Source: Tepidisphaera sp.
GTDB lineage: Bacteria; Planctomycetota; Phycisphaerae; Phycisphaerales; UBA1924
Length of the DNA: 64,000 nt
NCBI GenBank assembly: GCA_016124375.1
Contig: WGNV01000005.1
Coordinates: 124,001-188,000, forward strand
Direction: 5' to 3'
The notes under the pieces were generated by a model. The model saw nothing but the letters and a program-made list of their open reading frames with translations, made no database searches and was not told where the DNA came from. Positions within the stretch are counted from its first letter, which is position 1, and each line of letters opens with the position of its first letter. The position numbers and the translations under genes were made by a program. This document shows, piece after piece, positions 7,607 to 15,880 of this stretch.

Positions 7607-9679
7607 GTGCCCACCCCCGCCCCGCCCAGCACAACCTGCGGCCACACCATCCCCCTCCCCGTGCTCTCCGGCACGCCCCCGCACGCCGCCGCGCCAATCA
7701 AAAAATCTCGCAACGCCCCCCGCCGCGCCCTCGTCCTCATCCTCATCTACATCCTGATGACCATCCACCTCATCCAGTGGCTGGTCGTGGGCATGACCAT
7801 CTCCCCCATCGAGCCCAGCGAATCCATGTACACCCTCGAACTCGGCGCCATCAACGCCGGGTTCATCTTCTTCTCCCTCGCCCTGCTCTCGACCTTCATC
7901 TTCGGCCGCTTCGTCTGTGGCTGGGGCTGCCACATCGTCGCCCTTCAAGACCTCTGCTCGCACTGGATGTCGCGCCTCGGAATCCGCCCCCGCCCCTGGC
8001 GCACCCGCCTCCTCCTCTGGTGCCCCCTCCTCCTCGCCCTCTACATGTTCGTCTACCCCACCTTCGAACGCCTCGCCCTCATCCCGCTCCTCAACTACTT
8101 CGCCGTGCCGCGTACCGACTGGCCCTTCTTCATCACCGGCGCGGGCCGCCCGCCCCACTTTCACAATGCCCTCCTCACCGAGAACTTCTGGGCCACCTTC
8201 GCCGCCTGGTACATCGCGATTCCTTTCCTGGCAGTCTGCGGCTTCGCCACCGTCTACTTCCTGGGCTCCAAAGCCTTCTGCTCCTTCGGTTGCCCCTATG
8301 GCGGCTTCTTCGGGGTCATCGACCGCTTCAGCGTCGGCCGCATCGTCGTCTCCGACGCCTGCCACCAGTGCGGCCACTGCACCGCCGCCTGCACCAGCAA
8401 CGTCCGCGTCCACCAGGAAGTCCACGAATACGGCATGGTCGTCGACCCGGGGTGCATGAAGTGCCTCGACTGCGTCAGCGTCTGCCCCAACGACGCGCTG
8501 TCGTTCTCCTTCGCCAAGCCCGCCGCCCTCACCCGCGCCAAGTCCAACACCCCCCGCGCCCCCCGCCCCGCCATGGACCTCTCCTGGCCCGAAGAGATCA
8601 TCATCTTCGCGCTCACCATCGCGCTCTTCATGTCCTTCCGGGGCATGTTCAACCAGGTCCCCATGCTCATGGCCGCCGGCCTCGCCATGATCGGCGGCTT
8701 CGGCGCCTGGAAGCTCTGGCGCCTCACCCGCGACCCCAACGTCCGCGCTCAAAATCTCCAACTCAAACTCAAAGGCCGCCTCACCCGCGCCGGCTACGTC
8801 GTCGCCGCCCTGTTCTTGCTCCTCCTCGCCAGCGGCGCCTGGTCGGGCTGGGTCCGCCTCACCCGCCTCCGCGCCGACCTCGCCGACGCCAAGGTGCTCA
8901 CGCCCGATTCCCGCGTCATGGCCCCGGGCTACACCCCAACCCCCGCCGACAAGGCCCTCGCCCAGCGCGCCATCGACCTTTACCTCTCTACCGCGCCCCT
9001 CTCCCAGGGCGGCTTCGGCTGGTCCTTCTCCCCCGACCAGCTCGCGCGCCTGGCCTGGCTTTCCGCCGTCGCGGGCGATCTGCCCAGCGCCGAGGGCTAC
9101 CTCAATCAGTCCATCGCGATCGCCCGCCCCAGCAACGACGTGGTGTTTGGCCTGGCACGCTTCATGACCAACCGCGGCGCGACCGCGCACGACGTCGAAC
9201 TCGCCCTCTCTTCCATCCTCGCCCGCTACCCCGAGCACGCCACCGCCCGCCTCACCCTCGCCCGCGTGCTCGCCGCCGAGGGCCTCCTCCCCGAAGCCGC
9301 GTGCGAAGCCCTCAACGTCGCCGCCTCTCCCCGCGCCGGCGCAGGCGACATCGTGGGCGCCAGCGAGATCCTGGTCGGCGTCGGCCGGGCCGACGAGGCC
9401 GTGCGCCTGCTCGTCGACGCCGCCCACGACCACCCCGCCGATCCGCTCATCGAAGCCTCGCTGGGCCGCGCCCTCTACTTCTGCGGGTTCAAAGACGCCG
9501 CCATCGCCCACATGCAGCGTGCCGCCGCCCTCGCGCCCGACAACCAGGCCTACTGGGGCGCACTCAGCGAACTGCTCGACGACGCCGGGCAGCACGAAGC
9601 CGCCGCCAACGCCCGCAAGTGGATCGACACCGTCACCGCCGCGCAGTCTCCACCGCCCGCCCCGCCCAAGGGGCGATAA
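7607..9679 (+). CDS. NapH/NosR-type polytopic 4Fe-4S membrane protein with C-terminal TPR domain
   Basis: A 690-residue membrane iron-sulfur protein. Membrane helices at about residues 45-65, 83-103, 127-147 and 200-222 are followed by paired Cys motifs seen in NosR, NapH and CcoG families: FVCGWGC after one helix and FCSFGCPYGG after another. Two ferredoxin-type clusters follow: CHQCGHCTAAC and CMKCLDCVSVCP. Two more helices (about 330-365 and 395-415) lead to about 270 residues of TPR-like repeats that end the protein. Such proteins carry electrons between quinols and periplasmic or cytoplasmic partners; the TPR tail suggests a docking surface. The reading starts at a GTG with TAAACT eight bases upstream. 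The exact electron partner cannot be told, and no reductase lies nearby. Confidence 0.83.
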   Translation: MPTPAPPSTTCGHTIPLPVLSGTPPHAAAPIKKSRNAPRRALVLILIYILMTIHLIQWLVVGMTISPIEPSESMYTLELGAINAGFIFFSLALLSTFIFGRFVCGWGCHIVALQDLCSHWMSRLGIRPRPWRTRLLLWCPLLLALYMFVYPTFERLALIPLLNYFAVPRTDWPFFITGAGRPPHFHNALLTENFWATFAAWYIAIPFLAVCGFATVYFLGSKAFCSFGCPYGGFFGVIDRFSVGRIVVSDACHQCGHCTAACTSNVRVHQEVHEYGMVVDPGCMKCLDCVSVCPNDALSFSFAKPAALTRAKSNTPRAPRPAMDLSWPEEIIIFALTIALFMSFRGMFNQVPMLMAAGLAMIGGFGAWKLWRLTRDPNVRAQNLQLKLKGRLTRAGYVVAALFLLLLASGAWSGWVRLTRLRADLADAKVLTPDSRVMAPGYTPTPADKALAQRAIDLYLSTAPLSQGGFGWSFSPDQLARLAWLSAVAGDLPSAEGYLNQSIAIARPSNDVVFGLARFMTNRGATAHDVELALSSILARYPEHATARLTLARVLAAEGLLPEAACEALNVAASPRAGAGDIVGASEILVGVGRADEAVRLLVDAAHDHPADPLIEASLGRALYFCGFKDAAIAHMQRAAALAPDNQAYWGALSELLDDAGQHEAAANARKWIDTVTAAQSPPPAPPKGR

Positions 9680-9703
9680 AACCGCCCCGCCGGCATCTAC
9701 CGC

Positions 9704-9745
9704 CTTTGCGCGCGCTTTTCATGCATCACCCGTCTTTGCGCGCGC
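9704..9745 (+). repeat. Pair of 12-bp direct repeats upstream of the dockerin gene
   Basis: The sequence CTTTGCGCGCGC occurs at 9704-9715 and again at 9734-9745, exactly 30 bases apart, about three DNA turns. A second shared word, CTTTTCAT, occurs at 9715-9722 and 9765-9772, 50 bases apart. They lie just upstream of a sigma-70-like promoter, so they may be a regulator's binding sites; this is inference. Confidence 0.5.
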
Positions 9746-9771
9746 ACATCCGGTTCTTCACGGACTTTTCA

Positions 9772-9800
9772 TTGTCAGCGCCCGCCCCGCGTGGTATCGT
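9772..9800 (+). promoter_or_regulatory. Predicted sigma-70-type promoter of the first dockerin gene
   Basis: TTGTCA at 9772-9777 and TATCGT at 9795-9800 are separated by 17 bases. Transcription would start near 9807, giving a leader of about 45 bases before the ATG at 9852. It is the best match to the consensus in the 172-base gap. Confidence 0.5.
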
Positions 9801-9851
9801 CGTTTCCTGACGCGGGCCTCTGCCCGCCCATCCAACTCCAGGGGTCCTCCA

Positions 9852-11249
9852 ATGAACCGACAGTTCGCCCGCGCGTGCTCCGTCGTCCTCTCCCTGTTCG
9901 CTTCCTCCCTCGCCATGGCACAGGGCGCCGGCCCCGACGTCATCGTGGGCGATGTCTCCGCCGTCGCGTCCTACGGCTCAGAGAACGGCATCAGCGCCTT
10001 CTCCGTCGGCACCACCTCCTGCAACCAGGGCACCGCCCCGCTCAACTGGTTCGCCGGCACGCCCGACCATCCTGTCATCTCCGGCTCCCTCTACCGCTGG
10101 CGCTCCGTCAACGGCGCCGGCCAGTTCGAGCAGATCGGCGTCTCCCAACTCAAGCACGGCTACTTCGCCCTCTCCGGCGCCCTCTGCTTCAACGACTGCC
10201 AGGGCGACCCCACCGGCCACACCCTGGGCGTCCACTGCTCCGACCCCTACGGCGCCACCACCAACGGCCAGCAATCCAACTTGGGCCCGCGCAGCGACGT
10301 CAACGCCTTCACCGGCCAGTTCCCCTACCCCTTCACCAACCGCCCCTACTCCGGCACCTCCGCCCGCCGCCTCCGCGTCGCCGATACCGACCTCGACCCC
10401 TCCCTCAACCCGGGCGCCGTCTACTTCTTCGAGGGCCAGTACGTCGCCGCCGACGACGCCGCCGCCCAGAACGCCAACAACAACGCCAGCTACCGCCGCT
10501 TCACCCTGGGCGGCGTCCCCACCAACTACACCTTCGCCCCCGCCGCCCCAACCGTCCGCACCCGCTCTGCCGTCTTCGCTTGGCGCGAGCTCGAGAGCGA
10601 CGTCACCATCGCCTTCATGCAGGTTCCCGGCGAAGGTCTCTTCCAACTCGCCTACAAGGTCACCCCCCTCGACAGCGGCTTGTACCACTACGAGTACGCC
10701 CTGCACAACCTCGATTCCGACCGCTCCGCCTCCTCCTTCACGATCATGTACCCCCCCGGCGCGTTCTGGTCGTGCATCAACTTCGCCAACACCGCCTTCC
10801 ACGACGTCGCCTACGACCCCACCGAGCCCTACGACGGCACCGACTGGTCCTTCCTGCGCGGGCCCGAGAGCGCAGCCTGGACCATCGCTGCTCCGTTCAA
10901 CCAGAACCCCAACGGCAACGCGCTGCGATGGGGCACCACCTACACCTTCCGGTTTGATTCCCGCCGCCCGCCGACCCAGGGCACCATCGTCGTCGGTCTC
11001 TTCAAGCCCGGCACGCCCGACTCCATCAGCATCGCGGCCGCCGTCCCCTCCGCTTGCGACTGCCCAAACTCCGACCTCAACGACGACGGCGTCTCCGACC
11101 AGGGCGACATCCTCTACCTCATCGATGTCGTCGCAGGCAGCCCCAACCCCAACCAGATCGACCCCGATCTCAACCAGGACGGCTGCGTCGACCAGGGCGA
11201 CGTCGATTTCCTCATCAACATCATCGCCGGCGGGCCCTGCGGCGGGTGA
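9852..11249 (+). CDS. Secreted protein with C-terminal GC-type dockerin repeats
   Basis: A 465-residue secreted protein. The ATG at 9852 gives a clean signal peptide (MNRQFARACSVVLSLFASSLAMA, cut before QGAG); the longer open frame upstream is non-coding. The main domain (about 25-395) is rich in Tyr, Asn and Asp and shows no family I can name. The C terminus, after a Cys pair (CDCPN), has two dockerin-like calcium-loop repeats, DLNDDGVSDQGD and DLNQDGCVDQGD, each followed by a hydrophobic helix (ILYLIDVVAG, VDFLINIIAG), and it ends in GGPCGG. This ending is typical of the 'GC-type dockerin' tail of Phycisphaerales, thought to attach exported proteins to the cell surface or a scaffold. The next gene carries the same tail. 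Confidence 0.85.
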   Translation: MNRQFARACSVVLSLFASSLAMAQGAGPDVIVGDVSAVASYGSENGISAFSVGTTSCNQGTAPLNWFAGTPDHPVISGSLYRWRSVNGAGQFEQIGVSQLKHGYFALSGALCFNDCQGDPTGHTLGVHCSDPYGATTNGQQSNLGPRSDVNAFTGQFPYPFTNRPYSGTSARRLRVADTDLDPSLNPGAVYFFEGQYVAADDAAAQNANNNASYRRFTLGGVPTNYTFAPAAPTVRTRSAVFAWRELESDVTIAFMQVPGEGLFQLAYKVTPLDSGLYHYEYALHNLDSDRSASSFTIMYPPGAFWSCINFANTAFHDVAYDPTEPYDGTDWSFLRGPESAAWTIAAPFNQNPNGNALRWGTTYTFRFDSRRPPTQGTIVVGLFKPGTPDSISIAAAVPSACDCPNSDLNDDGVSDQGDILYLIDVVAGSPNPNQIDPDLNQDGCVDQGDVDFLINIIAGGPCGG

Positions 11250-11344
11250 CCCACGCCGCATTTCCGCCCGCCAGGGATCCTTTCCAGCCTCCCGTGCGAA
11301 CAACTCGAGCCATCGTCGCGCGCCGGCGATCGTCCGAAAACTCT

Positions 11345-11373
11345 TTGACCGCTTCCGCCGCCCATCCGATTCC
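11345..11373 (+). promoter_or_regulatory. Possible promoter of the second dockerin gene
   Basis: TTGACC (11345-11350) and GATTCC (11368-11373) with a 17-base spacer lie in the 236-base gap before the gene starting at 11486. The -35 is good and the -10 is weak, so this is tentative. Confidence 0.35.
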
Positions 11374-11485
11374 GTCGATTCTCGCTCGATTCTCAGGGGT
11401 TTGGGTGTCAGCCGCCCCTTCCGCCGGAAACAATCCGTCCGGGGGTCGCTCGCCCCAGGCCAGCGTTTCAAGAAAGGAATGCCCG

Positions 11486-12370
11486 ATGACCTCTCATCTG
11501 CACACCCTCGCCCTCTCAGGCGTGCTCACCCTCGCCGCCGGGGCGGCCATGGCCACCCAGACCATCACCGCCGACGCCGCCAACGACAACACCATGTACC
11601 AGTTCGATCCCACCCAGGGCGAGACCGCCCTCAGCAACGGGTCGGGTGGCTGGATGTTCGCGGGCATGACGGCCTCCAACAGCCGGCGGCGGGCCCTTGT
11701 CCGCTTCGACATCGCCGATCTGATCCCCCCCGGCTCGACCATCGTCAGCGCCACCCTCACCCTGCACATGTCGCGGACGATCGCCGGCTTCACCCCCGTG
11801 ACCATCCATCGCGTGCAGGCCAGCTGGGGCGAAGGCACCTCGGTTGCCTTCGGTGATCAGGGCGCCGGCGCCGGCGCCAAGACCGACGACGCCACCTGGA
11901 TCGACCGCTTCTACGAATCCGGCCTGGTGTGGCAGAACCCCGGGGGTGACTTCGACGCGGCCCCCAGCGCCACCACCCAGGTCGGCGATGTCGGCTTCTA
12001 CTCCTGGAGCAGCCCGCAGATGGTCGCCGAGGTGCAGACCTGGCTCAGCAACCCAGGCACCAACTTCGGCTGGGTGGTCGTGGGCGATGAAACTCAGACC
12101 GCCACCGCCAAGCGCTTCGACACCCACGAAAACGCCGAGCCCACCTTCCGCCCCGCCCTCGTCATCGAGTACAACCTGCCCAGCACCTGCGACCCCGACG
12201 TCAACCAGGACGGCGTCGCCGATCAGGGCGACGTGGACTACCTCATCAACGTCATCGCCGGCGGCGAAAACCCCACCGGCATCGACCCCGACTTCAATCA
12301 GGACGGCGTCGCCGATCAGGGCGACATCGACGCCCTCGTCAATGTCATCGCCGGCGGGCAGTGCCCGTAA
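11486..12370 (+). CDS. Secreted DNRLRE-domain protein with GC-type dockerin repeats
   Basis: A 294-residue secreted protein. The ATG at 11486 follows a good ribosome site (AGAAAGGAA) and gives a signal peptide ending AAGAAMA, with the mature chain from TQTITADAAND. Residues about 25-215 match the DNRLRE pattern of secreted bacterial proteins: RRRALVRFDIADLIPPGSTI, then VSATLTLHM, and a final FRPALVIEY. The C terminus holds two dockerin-like loops (DVNQDGVADQGD and DFNQDGVADQGD), each with a following helix (VDYLINVIAGG, IDALVNVIAGG), and it ends in GGQCP. Together with the preceding gene it suggests a surface-display pair. It converges with the glycosyltransferase gene 24 bases away. Confidence 0.85.
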   Translation: MTSHLHTLALSGVLTLAAGAAMATQTITADAANDNTMYQFDPTQGETALSNGSGGWMFAGMTASNSRRRALVRFDIADLIPPGSTIVSATLTLHMSRTIAGFTPVTIHRVQASWGEGTSVAFGDQGAGAGAKTDDATWIDRFYESGLVWQNPGGDFDAAPSATTQVGDVGFYSWSSPQMVAEVQTWLSNPGTNFGWVVVGDETQTATAKRFDTHENAEPTFRPALVIEYNLPSTCDPDVNQDGVADQGDVDYLINVIAGGENPTGIDPDFNQDGVADQGDIDALVNVIAGGQCP

Positions 12371-12394
12371 GCACCAGACGCCAAGCATCAAGCG

Positions 12395-14053
12395 CTAACG
12401 AATCAGCCCTTGTTCGATCGTGTCGCGTACGTGGCAATACGCCTCGCTCATGCTCCGCGCATGCGCCTCCATGCCCAGGGGTGGCGTGATCGCCTCGCGC
12501 CACCCCTTCACCGGCGTCGGATCGTTCGCCAGCTCGGTCAAGATCCGCGCCAGGTCCTCGCGATCATTGCCCCGGTGCAGGCGCCCGTTCACGCCGTCGC
12601 GGATCACGTCCGGCACGCCCCCGACCGCCGCCCCCAGCACCGGAATCCGGCACGCCAGGAACTCAAGCACCGTCTGAGGCCCGTTGTCCCACCACACGCT
12701 CGGCACGAGCCCCAGGTCGCGTCCGAAGACCGCCCGCGGGAACATCTCGTAGGGGTAGCCATGGTGCACCGCCAGCCCCGCCAGTCGGGGTGCCAACGCC
12801 GACAGCCTGGGCATCATCGGCTCCACGTCCTTGGCGTTCACCAATAGGTCCAGCTTCGCCAGCGCGTCGGGCGGCACCATCTCCAGCGAATCCAGCAGCA
12901 TGTGCAGCCCTTTGGCAAAGTTGTGGTAGCCCATGAATGCCAGGCGCAAGGGGCGGGCGGGTTCAAACCCCGGGGGCGGCGCCTGCACGTCGGGCTGGCT
13001 TGCGTACAGCTCACCCATGCGCGTGCCGATGGGCAGCACCCCGAGCACGGCCTCGCGCACACCCATCGCCGCGAACTTGTCACGCACGAACCGGCTGACC
13101 GCCAGGACGCGATCGCACCCGCTCAATGCCGCGACGATGCCCTGGCGCCGACGCCCGAACGCGTGCATTTCGCCCGGATACGACGGCTCGGGCTCGATGG
13201 TGTTGTCCAGCGGCGCAAGCGCTTCTTGCAAGGCCGCCCCCGCTCCGCCCGCGCGCACCTCGCTGTCCGCGCTGCCCGCGCTGCCCGCGCTGCCCGCGCC
13301 GAGCCTTGCGTCGGCCTGGCTGCTCACCTGCCCGCCCGGCAGTGGCGCCGGCGCGGGGGGCACAAACGCCGGCTGCACACGCTTGCGCAGCGCATCGCTC
13401 CATGTCACCGGCACCGGCCCGGGCGCCGGCCGAGGCAGATCGTGCCCGTAGACCAGGGCGTATTCCTTGGCGCGGCGCTGCTGCTCGCGCGGGCCTTGCA
13501 GGTCGGGCACGCACGCCGCGCACGCATGCCCCCCCTGAAAATCGCGGCAGGGCGTCGAACCGTTCCGCAGCAGGTAGACGCGCGGACACACGGTGTGGTA
13601 GTTGTGCAGCGAAAAGAGCACGCCCGGGCGGTATCCCCGCTCATCGGCCCGGGTGAGACGCGTCACGCACCCGGCCGAGAACCCCTCGAGATTGTGAAAG
13701 TGCACGATGTCCGGACGCGCCAGCTCGATGAACCTCGCAAACTCGGCCTCCAGCGCCGGGCACGACACCTCCGCCATCGGGTCGTGCGTCTGCAGCGGGC
13801 CGGGAGAGATGACCGGCGAGTTGATGACCTCGAAGACGCTCAGGCCCCGCCAGTCGTCGCGGCGTCGAATCTCGCAGGGCCCGATCGAGCCGGGGGTGGC
13901 CCCGGGCGTGTACGTCTGCCCGCTCAACAACCAGCCGACCTCGTGTCCCTGCCGGGCAAGCTCGATCGCCAGCGATTGCAGGTAGCCGCTCACGCCGCCG
14001 CCCAGGGCAGCGCCGTGAACCGGAGCAGTCCAGTTGATCAGCAGCACGCGCAT
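12395..14053 (-). CDS. Glycosyltransferase, GT4-like
   Basis: A 552-residue glycosyltransferase of the GT-B fold. The N-terminal domain begins MRVLLINWTAPVHGAALGGG and holds the donor-loop pattern GGVSGYLQSLAIELARQGHEV and the HFHNLEGFSAG strand. The C-terminal half has LRLAFMGYHNFAKGLHMLL and the family-4 acidic and Gly motifs near FLACRIPVLGAAVGGVPDVI, where GT4 enzymes bind the nucleotide sugar. A Cys cluster (CRDFQGGHACAACV) near residue 175 is typical of some family members that modify lipopolysaccharide or surface glycans. Between the two halves is a low-complexity insert made by 9-bp tandem repeats. The sugar and acceptor are unknown. The gene stands alone, converging with the dockerin gene. 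Confidence 0.83.
   Translation of the reverse strand: MRVLLINWTAPVHGAALGGGVSGYLQSLAIELARQGHEVGWLLSGQTYTPGATPGSIGPCEIRRRDDWRGLSVFEVINSPVISPGPLQTHDPMAEVSCPALEAEFARFIELARPDIVHFHNLEGFSAGCVTRLTRADERGYRPGVLFSLHNYHTVCPRVYLLRNGSTPCRDFQGGHACAACVPDLQGPREQQRRAKEYALVYGHDLPRPAPGPVPVTWSDALRKRVQPAFVPPAPAPLPGGQVSSQADARLGAGSAGSAGSADSEVRAGGAGAALQEALAPLDNTIEPEPSYPGEMHAFGRRRQGIVAALSGCDRVLAVSRFVRDKFAAMGVREAVLGVLPIGTRMGELYASQPDVQAPPPGFEPARPLRLAFMGYHNFAKGLHMLLDSLEMVPPDALAKLDLLVNAKDVEPMMPRLSALAPRLAGLAVHHGYPYEMFPRAVFGRDLGLVPSVWWDNGPQTVLEFLACRIPVLGAAVGGVPDVIRDGVNGRLHRGNDREDLARILTELANDPTPVKGWREAITPPLGMEAHARSMSEAYCHVRDTIEQGLIR
13261..13300 (+). repeat. 9-bp tandem repeat inside the glycosyltransferase gene
   Basis: Four copies of a unit close to CGCTGCCCG lie head to tail at 13261-13296 (the first differs by one base). 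On the coding strand this encodes the run GSAGSAGSADSE in the linker of the glycosyltransferase. The copy number may vary between strains without a frameshift because the unit is three codons long. Confidence 0.8.
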
Positions 14054-14231
14054 GTCTTGACGGAGAGGTTAGCGGCACGGCACCGGAAGCGGCGGACACA
14101 AGGCCGCCATGCGTTCTCCGCCCGGAGCTGGGGCCCCCGGTCAACCGGGCGTTGTTGACCCCGAAACGCCCCGCTACCGTCGCCCAACAAACTTCGCCGA
14201 TAGTTTTGCGACCACACCCCGGGGGGCTCCC

Positions 14232-14861
14232 ATGATCGAAATCCGCTGCGACAACTGCGAGGGCACCATCCGCGTCGACAATCCCATTGTCGGCCAGAAG
14301 GTCAAATGCCCATCCTGCGGCGACATCAACATCCTCCGCGCCGCCGAAGCCGTCGGGGGAGGCACGCCCAAGAAAGACCGCGCCGCCGAGGCGGGCTACC
14401 CCCCCTCCTTCGGGCCCGAGACCGATGTCCTGCACATCCGCCCCGCCATGCTGCGGGCCCGTCCGGGGAAGTTCCTCGGGCTGATCTTCCTCGCGCTGGC
14501 CGGCCTGGTCGGGGGGGGAATCCTCGGGTTCGTGACGCCTCTGGCCATCGGGTGCCTGGTTGTCGGGGTCGTGGCGGCCGCGGCGCTGCTGCTGTGGCGC
14601 CTCCAGACCCTGGGCGACGGCCTCAAGATCACGACCAAGCGGACGATCGACCGCCGCGGCATCTTCAGCCGCCACACCAGCGAGGTGCTGCACGCGGATA
14701 TCCGGAACATCCAGATCGAGCAGACGTTCTGGCAGCGGCTATGGGGCGTGGGGACGATCGCCATTTCGTGCTCTGCCGAGCATGAGGACGAGGTGGAGAT
14801 GTCCGACGTTCCAAACCCGGAAAAAGTGCGGAACATCATCGATCTCTACCGACCTGTGTGA
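14232..14861 (+). CDS. PH-domain membrane protein with N-terminal zinc ribbon
   Basis: A 209-residue protein read from the ATG at 14232 (MIEIRCDNCEGTIRV); the upstream frame is non-coding. Residues 5-40 hold a zinc-ribbon pair, CDNC and CPSC. Two membrane helices (about 80-115: FLGLIFLALAGLVGG and ALLLW region) follow. The C-terminal 90 residues form a bacterial PH (YdbS/bPH2) domain: LGDGLKITTKRTIDRRGIFSRH, TSEVLHADIRNIQIEQTFWQRL, GTIAIS. Bacterial PH2 proteins are membrane proteins of unsettled function, some involved in envelope stress. A promoter-like pair TTGTTG (14152) and TACCGT (14175) lies upstream. The next gene, 54 bases downstream, also has a zinc ribbon and membrane segment. Confidence 0.82.
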   Translation: MIEIRCDNCEGTIRVDNPIVGQKVKCPSCGDINILRAAEAVGGGTPKKDRAAEAGYPPSFGPETDVLHIRPAMLRARPGKFLGLIFLALAGLVGGGILGFVTPLAIGCLVVGVVAAAALLLWRLQTLGDGLKITTKRTIDRRGIFSRHTSEVLHADIRNIQIEQTFWQRLWGVGTIAISCSAEHEDEVEMSDVPNPEKVRNIIDLYRPV

Positions 14862-14915
14862 TAGGGCCGATGTTCCGGTGGCGGAGGCAGCTTCTGCGGG
14901 AGTACACTTGGCCGA

Positions 14916-15272
14916 ATGCCGACAGGAACCGTGAAATCCTGGGTGCAGAAGCTCCGACGCCGGGCGCTCTGGCTTGTGGTGGCCGTCGGTGCCATTTCCG
15001 CCGGGCTGATCGCGACGACGGCGCTGCCGGCTGTCGCCGTCATCACCCCCGCGGCCATCGCCGTGCTGGTCGCGCTCAACTCGATGACCGCCAAGATCAC
15101 CGAGACCACCTGCCTGGGGTGCGGCGCCGACGTCTCGCAGCAGCCCGTCAGCGCCCGCGGACGCATCTGCCCGCACTGCGGCGCAGTGAACGAGCGGCTG
15201 GCGATGTCGTTCATCAAAGACGCGACGCCGGCCTCCGACTCCGACGCGACTGCCGGTTCCGATCACGTCTGA
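14916..15272 (+). CDS. Small membrane protein with zinc ribbon
   Basis: A 118-residue protein. The N-terminal half is a basic stretch (KSWVQKLRRRALWL) followed by one or two membrane helices (about residues 18-55, rich in Ala, Val, Ile). A four-Cys zinc ribbon follows (CLGCGADV, then CPHCGAVNE, about residues 66-88). No known family is recognised. TACACT lies seven bases before the ATG, which would give a nearly leaderless message. It sits between the PH-domain protein, which also has a zinc ribbon, and a lipoprotein, in the same direction, so a shared envelope role is possible. Confidence 0.65.
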   Translation: MPTGTVKSWVQKLRRRALWLVVAVGAISAGLIATTALPAVAVITPAAIAVLVALNSMTAKITETTCLGCGADVSQQPVSARGRICPHCGAVNERLAMSFIKDATPASDSDATAGSDHV

Positions 15273-15322
15273 GTTCGCCAGATTCGTGACTCCGCGCGGA
15301 GCGCTGCTTCGAAGTACGGGTC

Positions 15323-15880
15323 ATGAGCAGGGATTTCCGACTTACATTGCGTTGGGCTGTGCTGGCCGCCAGCGCGATGGCCCTCGCGGGCTGCCAGACG
15401 CAGACGCACGCGGGCCGAGCACTCGAAGCGGGCACGAGCACCGGCGCGGTGCTTCCCGCGGACATCGACCGCCTGACCGGCCCCGCCTGGCACGGCACGC
15501 TGACGTACCTCGACTACACCTCGAACAAGCCGACCACGATCCGCTCGGGGCTGCTCGTCACGCGCCTGCCGGATGCCGATTCGCCGGCGTGGACGTTTGG
15601 CCTCTCGTACGACGAGGAGCCCAAGGCCGACCAGGGCTCGAAAGTCCGCCTCACCGACAACGGCTTCAACTTTGACGACGCCGCCGTCACCGAGCGCACC
15701 ATCGAACCCGACGGGACCGTCCAGATCACCACCGAAGAGGACGCGGACGACAACCACCGGCCCGCCCGCCTGCGCCATGTCCTGCGCATCGGCGAACACG
15801 AGTGCACGTGGCAGAAGCTGGTGCGCCCGGGCGGGAGCGCCGAGTTCTTCGAGCGCAACATCTATCGCTGGACGCGATAG
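15323..15880 (+). CDS. Hypothetical lipoprotein
   Basis: A 185-residue lipoprotein. A signal sequence with a lipobox (MALAGC, Cys near residue 24) precedes a mature domain of about 160 residues built from short beta strands: WHGTLTYLDYTSNKPTTIRSG, LVTRLPDADSPAWTFGLSY, VRLTDNGFNFDDAAV and a final ATG-free strand ending FERNIYRWTR. The pattern resembles a small beta-barrel or lipocalin-like fold, which is an impression. No family can be named. It starts 50 bases after the zinc-ribbon protein and is followed by a long gap. Confidence 0.7.
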   Translation: MSRDFRLTLRWAVLAASAMALAGCQTQTHAGRALEAGTSTGAVLPADIDRLTGPAWHGTLTYLDYTSNKPTTIRSGLLVTRLPDADSPAWTFGLSYDEEPKADQGSKVRLTDNGFNFDDAAVTERTIEPDGTVQITTEEDADDNHRPARLRHVLRIGEHECTWQKLVRPGGSAEFFERNIYRWTR

